Source: JBGLNL01 sp046484125 (GTDB lineage: Bacteria > Chloroflexota > Dehalococcoidia > SZUA-161 > SpSt-899). From it: DNA of 51,469 nucleotides. Location: positions 1-51,469 of the forward strand of contig JAWOBX010000098.1 in NCBI GenBank assembly GCA_046484125.1. The letters run 5' to 3'. The notes below the pieces were generated by a model. That model was not told where the DNA came from, made no database searches, and was given only the letters and a program-made list of their open reading frames with translations. Of the stretch, positions 51,282 through 51,469 are shown in pieces; within the stretch, counting starts at the first letter, position 1; each line of letters starts with the position of its first letter. Made by a program: the position numbers and the translations under genes.

Positions 51282-51467
51282 TTAATAAGGTTCTTCAGGC
51301 CACCTGATGGCACCCGCCATCAGGTGGCCTGACTCTTCCACGCCAGGCACTGTGGCCACGATTTCCTCAATTAATCTGGTGACAAGCCTCTCCATTACCT
51401 CGCGGCTTGCACCTTCATAGCGCGTGGTAATTGTAAGGGAAGGAAGCTCTATATCCGGCAGAAAATC
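51282..51467 (-). pseudogene. Truncated RND-family transporter fragment, cut by the window edge
   Basis: The minus-strand frame entering at the window end reads DFLPDIELPSLTITTRYEGA, SREVMERLVTRLIEEI and VATVPGVEES, the N-terminal periplasmic start of an RND efflux permease (usually over 1000 residues). After about 45 residues the family sequence stops. A perfect hairpin at 51296-51331 encodes the next codons, ending EEPY and a TAA. So the gene is truncated at this side; how far it extends beyond the window is unseen. A novel short protein is less likely than a remnant. Confidence 0.6.
51296..51331. repeat. Perfect 15-bp stem hairpin at the RND truncation point
   Basis: CAGGCCACCTGATGG (51296-51310) is exactly complementary to 51317-51331 with the loop CACCCG. 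It starts just where RND homology ends, so it may be the trace of an insertion or a 3'-end structure acquired after truncation. Confidence 0.75.
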
Positions 51468-51469
51468 AA

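Noticed and set aside
1..51469. CRISPR arrays, tRNA or rRNA genes, intact insertion sequences, prophage
   Set aside because: No regularly spaced direct repeats, cloverleaf with conserved T-arm (other than tmRNA), rRNA motifs, transposase or phage genes were found.

Overview
The window looks like the chromosome of a strictly anaerobic bacterium with B12-dependent, tungsten/selenium-rich metabolism. A Chloroflexota (Dehalococcoidia-like) host is my best guess. The support is a run rpsB-tsf-pyrH-frr-uppS-cdsA-dxr-rseP with a very short EF-Ts, many TTG/GTG starts, HdrA/MvhD-type electron-transfer modules, and MetF/MetV of the Wood-Ljungdahl type. A Desulfobacterota-like source for the aromatic cluster cannot be excluded without phylogeny.

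Layout. (1) 0.5-9 kb, minus strand: two cobamide operons. One is cobT-cobS-cobC behind a sigma70 promoter, a cobalamin riboswitch and an intrinsic terminator. The other is cbiB-cobD-cobO-PP2C-like-cbiA. (2) 9.4-10.3 kb: a membrane/TPR protein. (3) 10.5-14.3 kb, minus: a BtuFCD-type corrinoid/siderophore ABC importer with two tandem binding proteins, the second without a signal peptide. (4) 14.4-24.4 kb: a SorC-type regulator divergent from a cluster closely resembling bamBCDEF of class II (tungsten) benzoyl-CoA reductase: bamB, bamC, bamD, fdhD, bamE (HdrA-like), bamF (MvhD-like). (5) 25-32.7 kb, plus: translation and isoprenoid/lipid housekeeping with an acyl-CoA dehydrogenase inserted. (6) 32.7-36.9 kb, minus: dnaJ-rsmE-flavodoxin-like-smpB-ssrA (tmRNA), followed by two small genes. 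(7) 37-42 kb, minus: a response regulator and a 1411-residue hybrid sensor kinase. (8) 42.3-51 kb, minus: a methylenetetrahydrofolate reductase complex made of a giant HdrA/GltD fusion, mvhD, metV, metF and a GltD/MvhD fusion. (9) The window ends in a truncated RND-transporter fragment.

The most striking result is that three genes are read correctly only if an in-frame UGA is decoded as selenocysteine. These are bamE/hdrA (UGA at 20519-20521), bamF/mvhD (23629-23631) and the mvhD of the MetFV operon (46240-46242, minus). Each UGA sits exactly where the paralogue or family has a cysteine, the frame stays open on both sides, and each is followed at the expected distance by a hairpin. The first hairpin has a bacterial-SECIS-like AGGU loop. 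The two MvhD paralogues place Sec at different ligands of their motifs. Redox logic (inferred): benzoyl-CoA reduction and methylene-THF reduction each have a dedicated flavin-based bifurcation/confurcation module built from the same HdrA+MvhD parts. In the second module the usual HdrB/HdrC are absent and NADPH-dependent GltD-type units are fused in.

Other structure: a dispersed palindromic element in three intergenic copies (two long, one degenerate), a further palindromic intergenic repeat inside the bam cluster, and several perfect hairpins at gene ends. No CRISPR array, tRNA, rRNA or transposase gene was seen.
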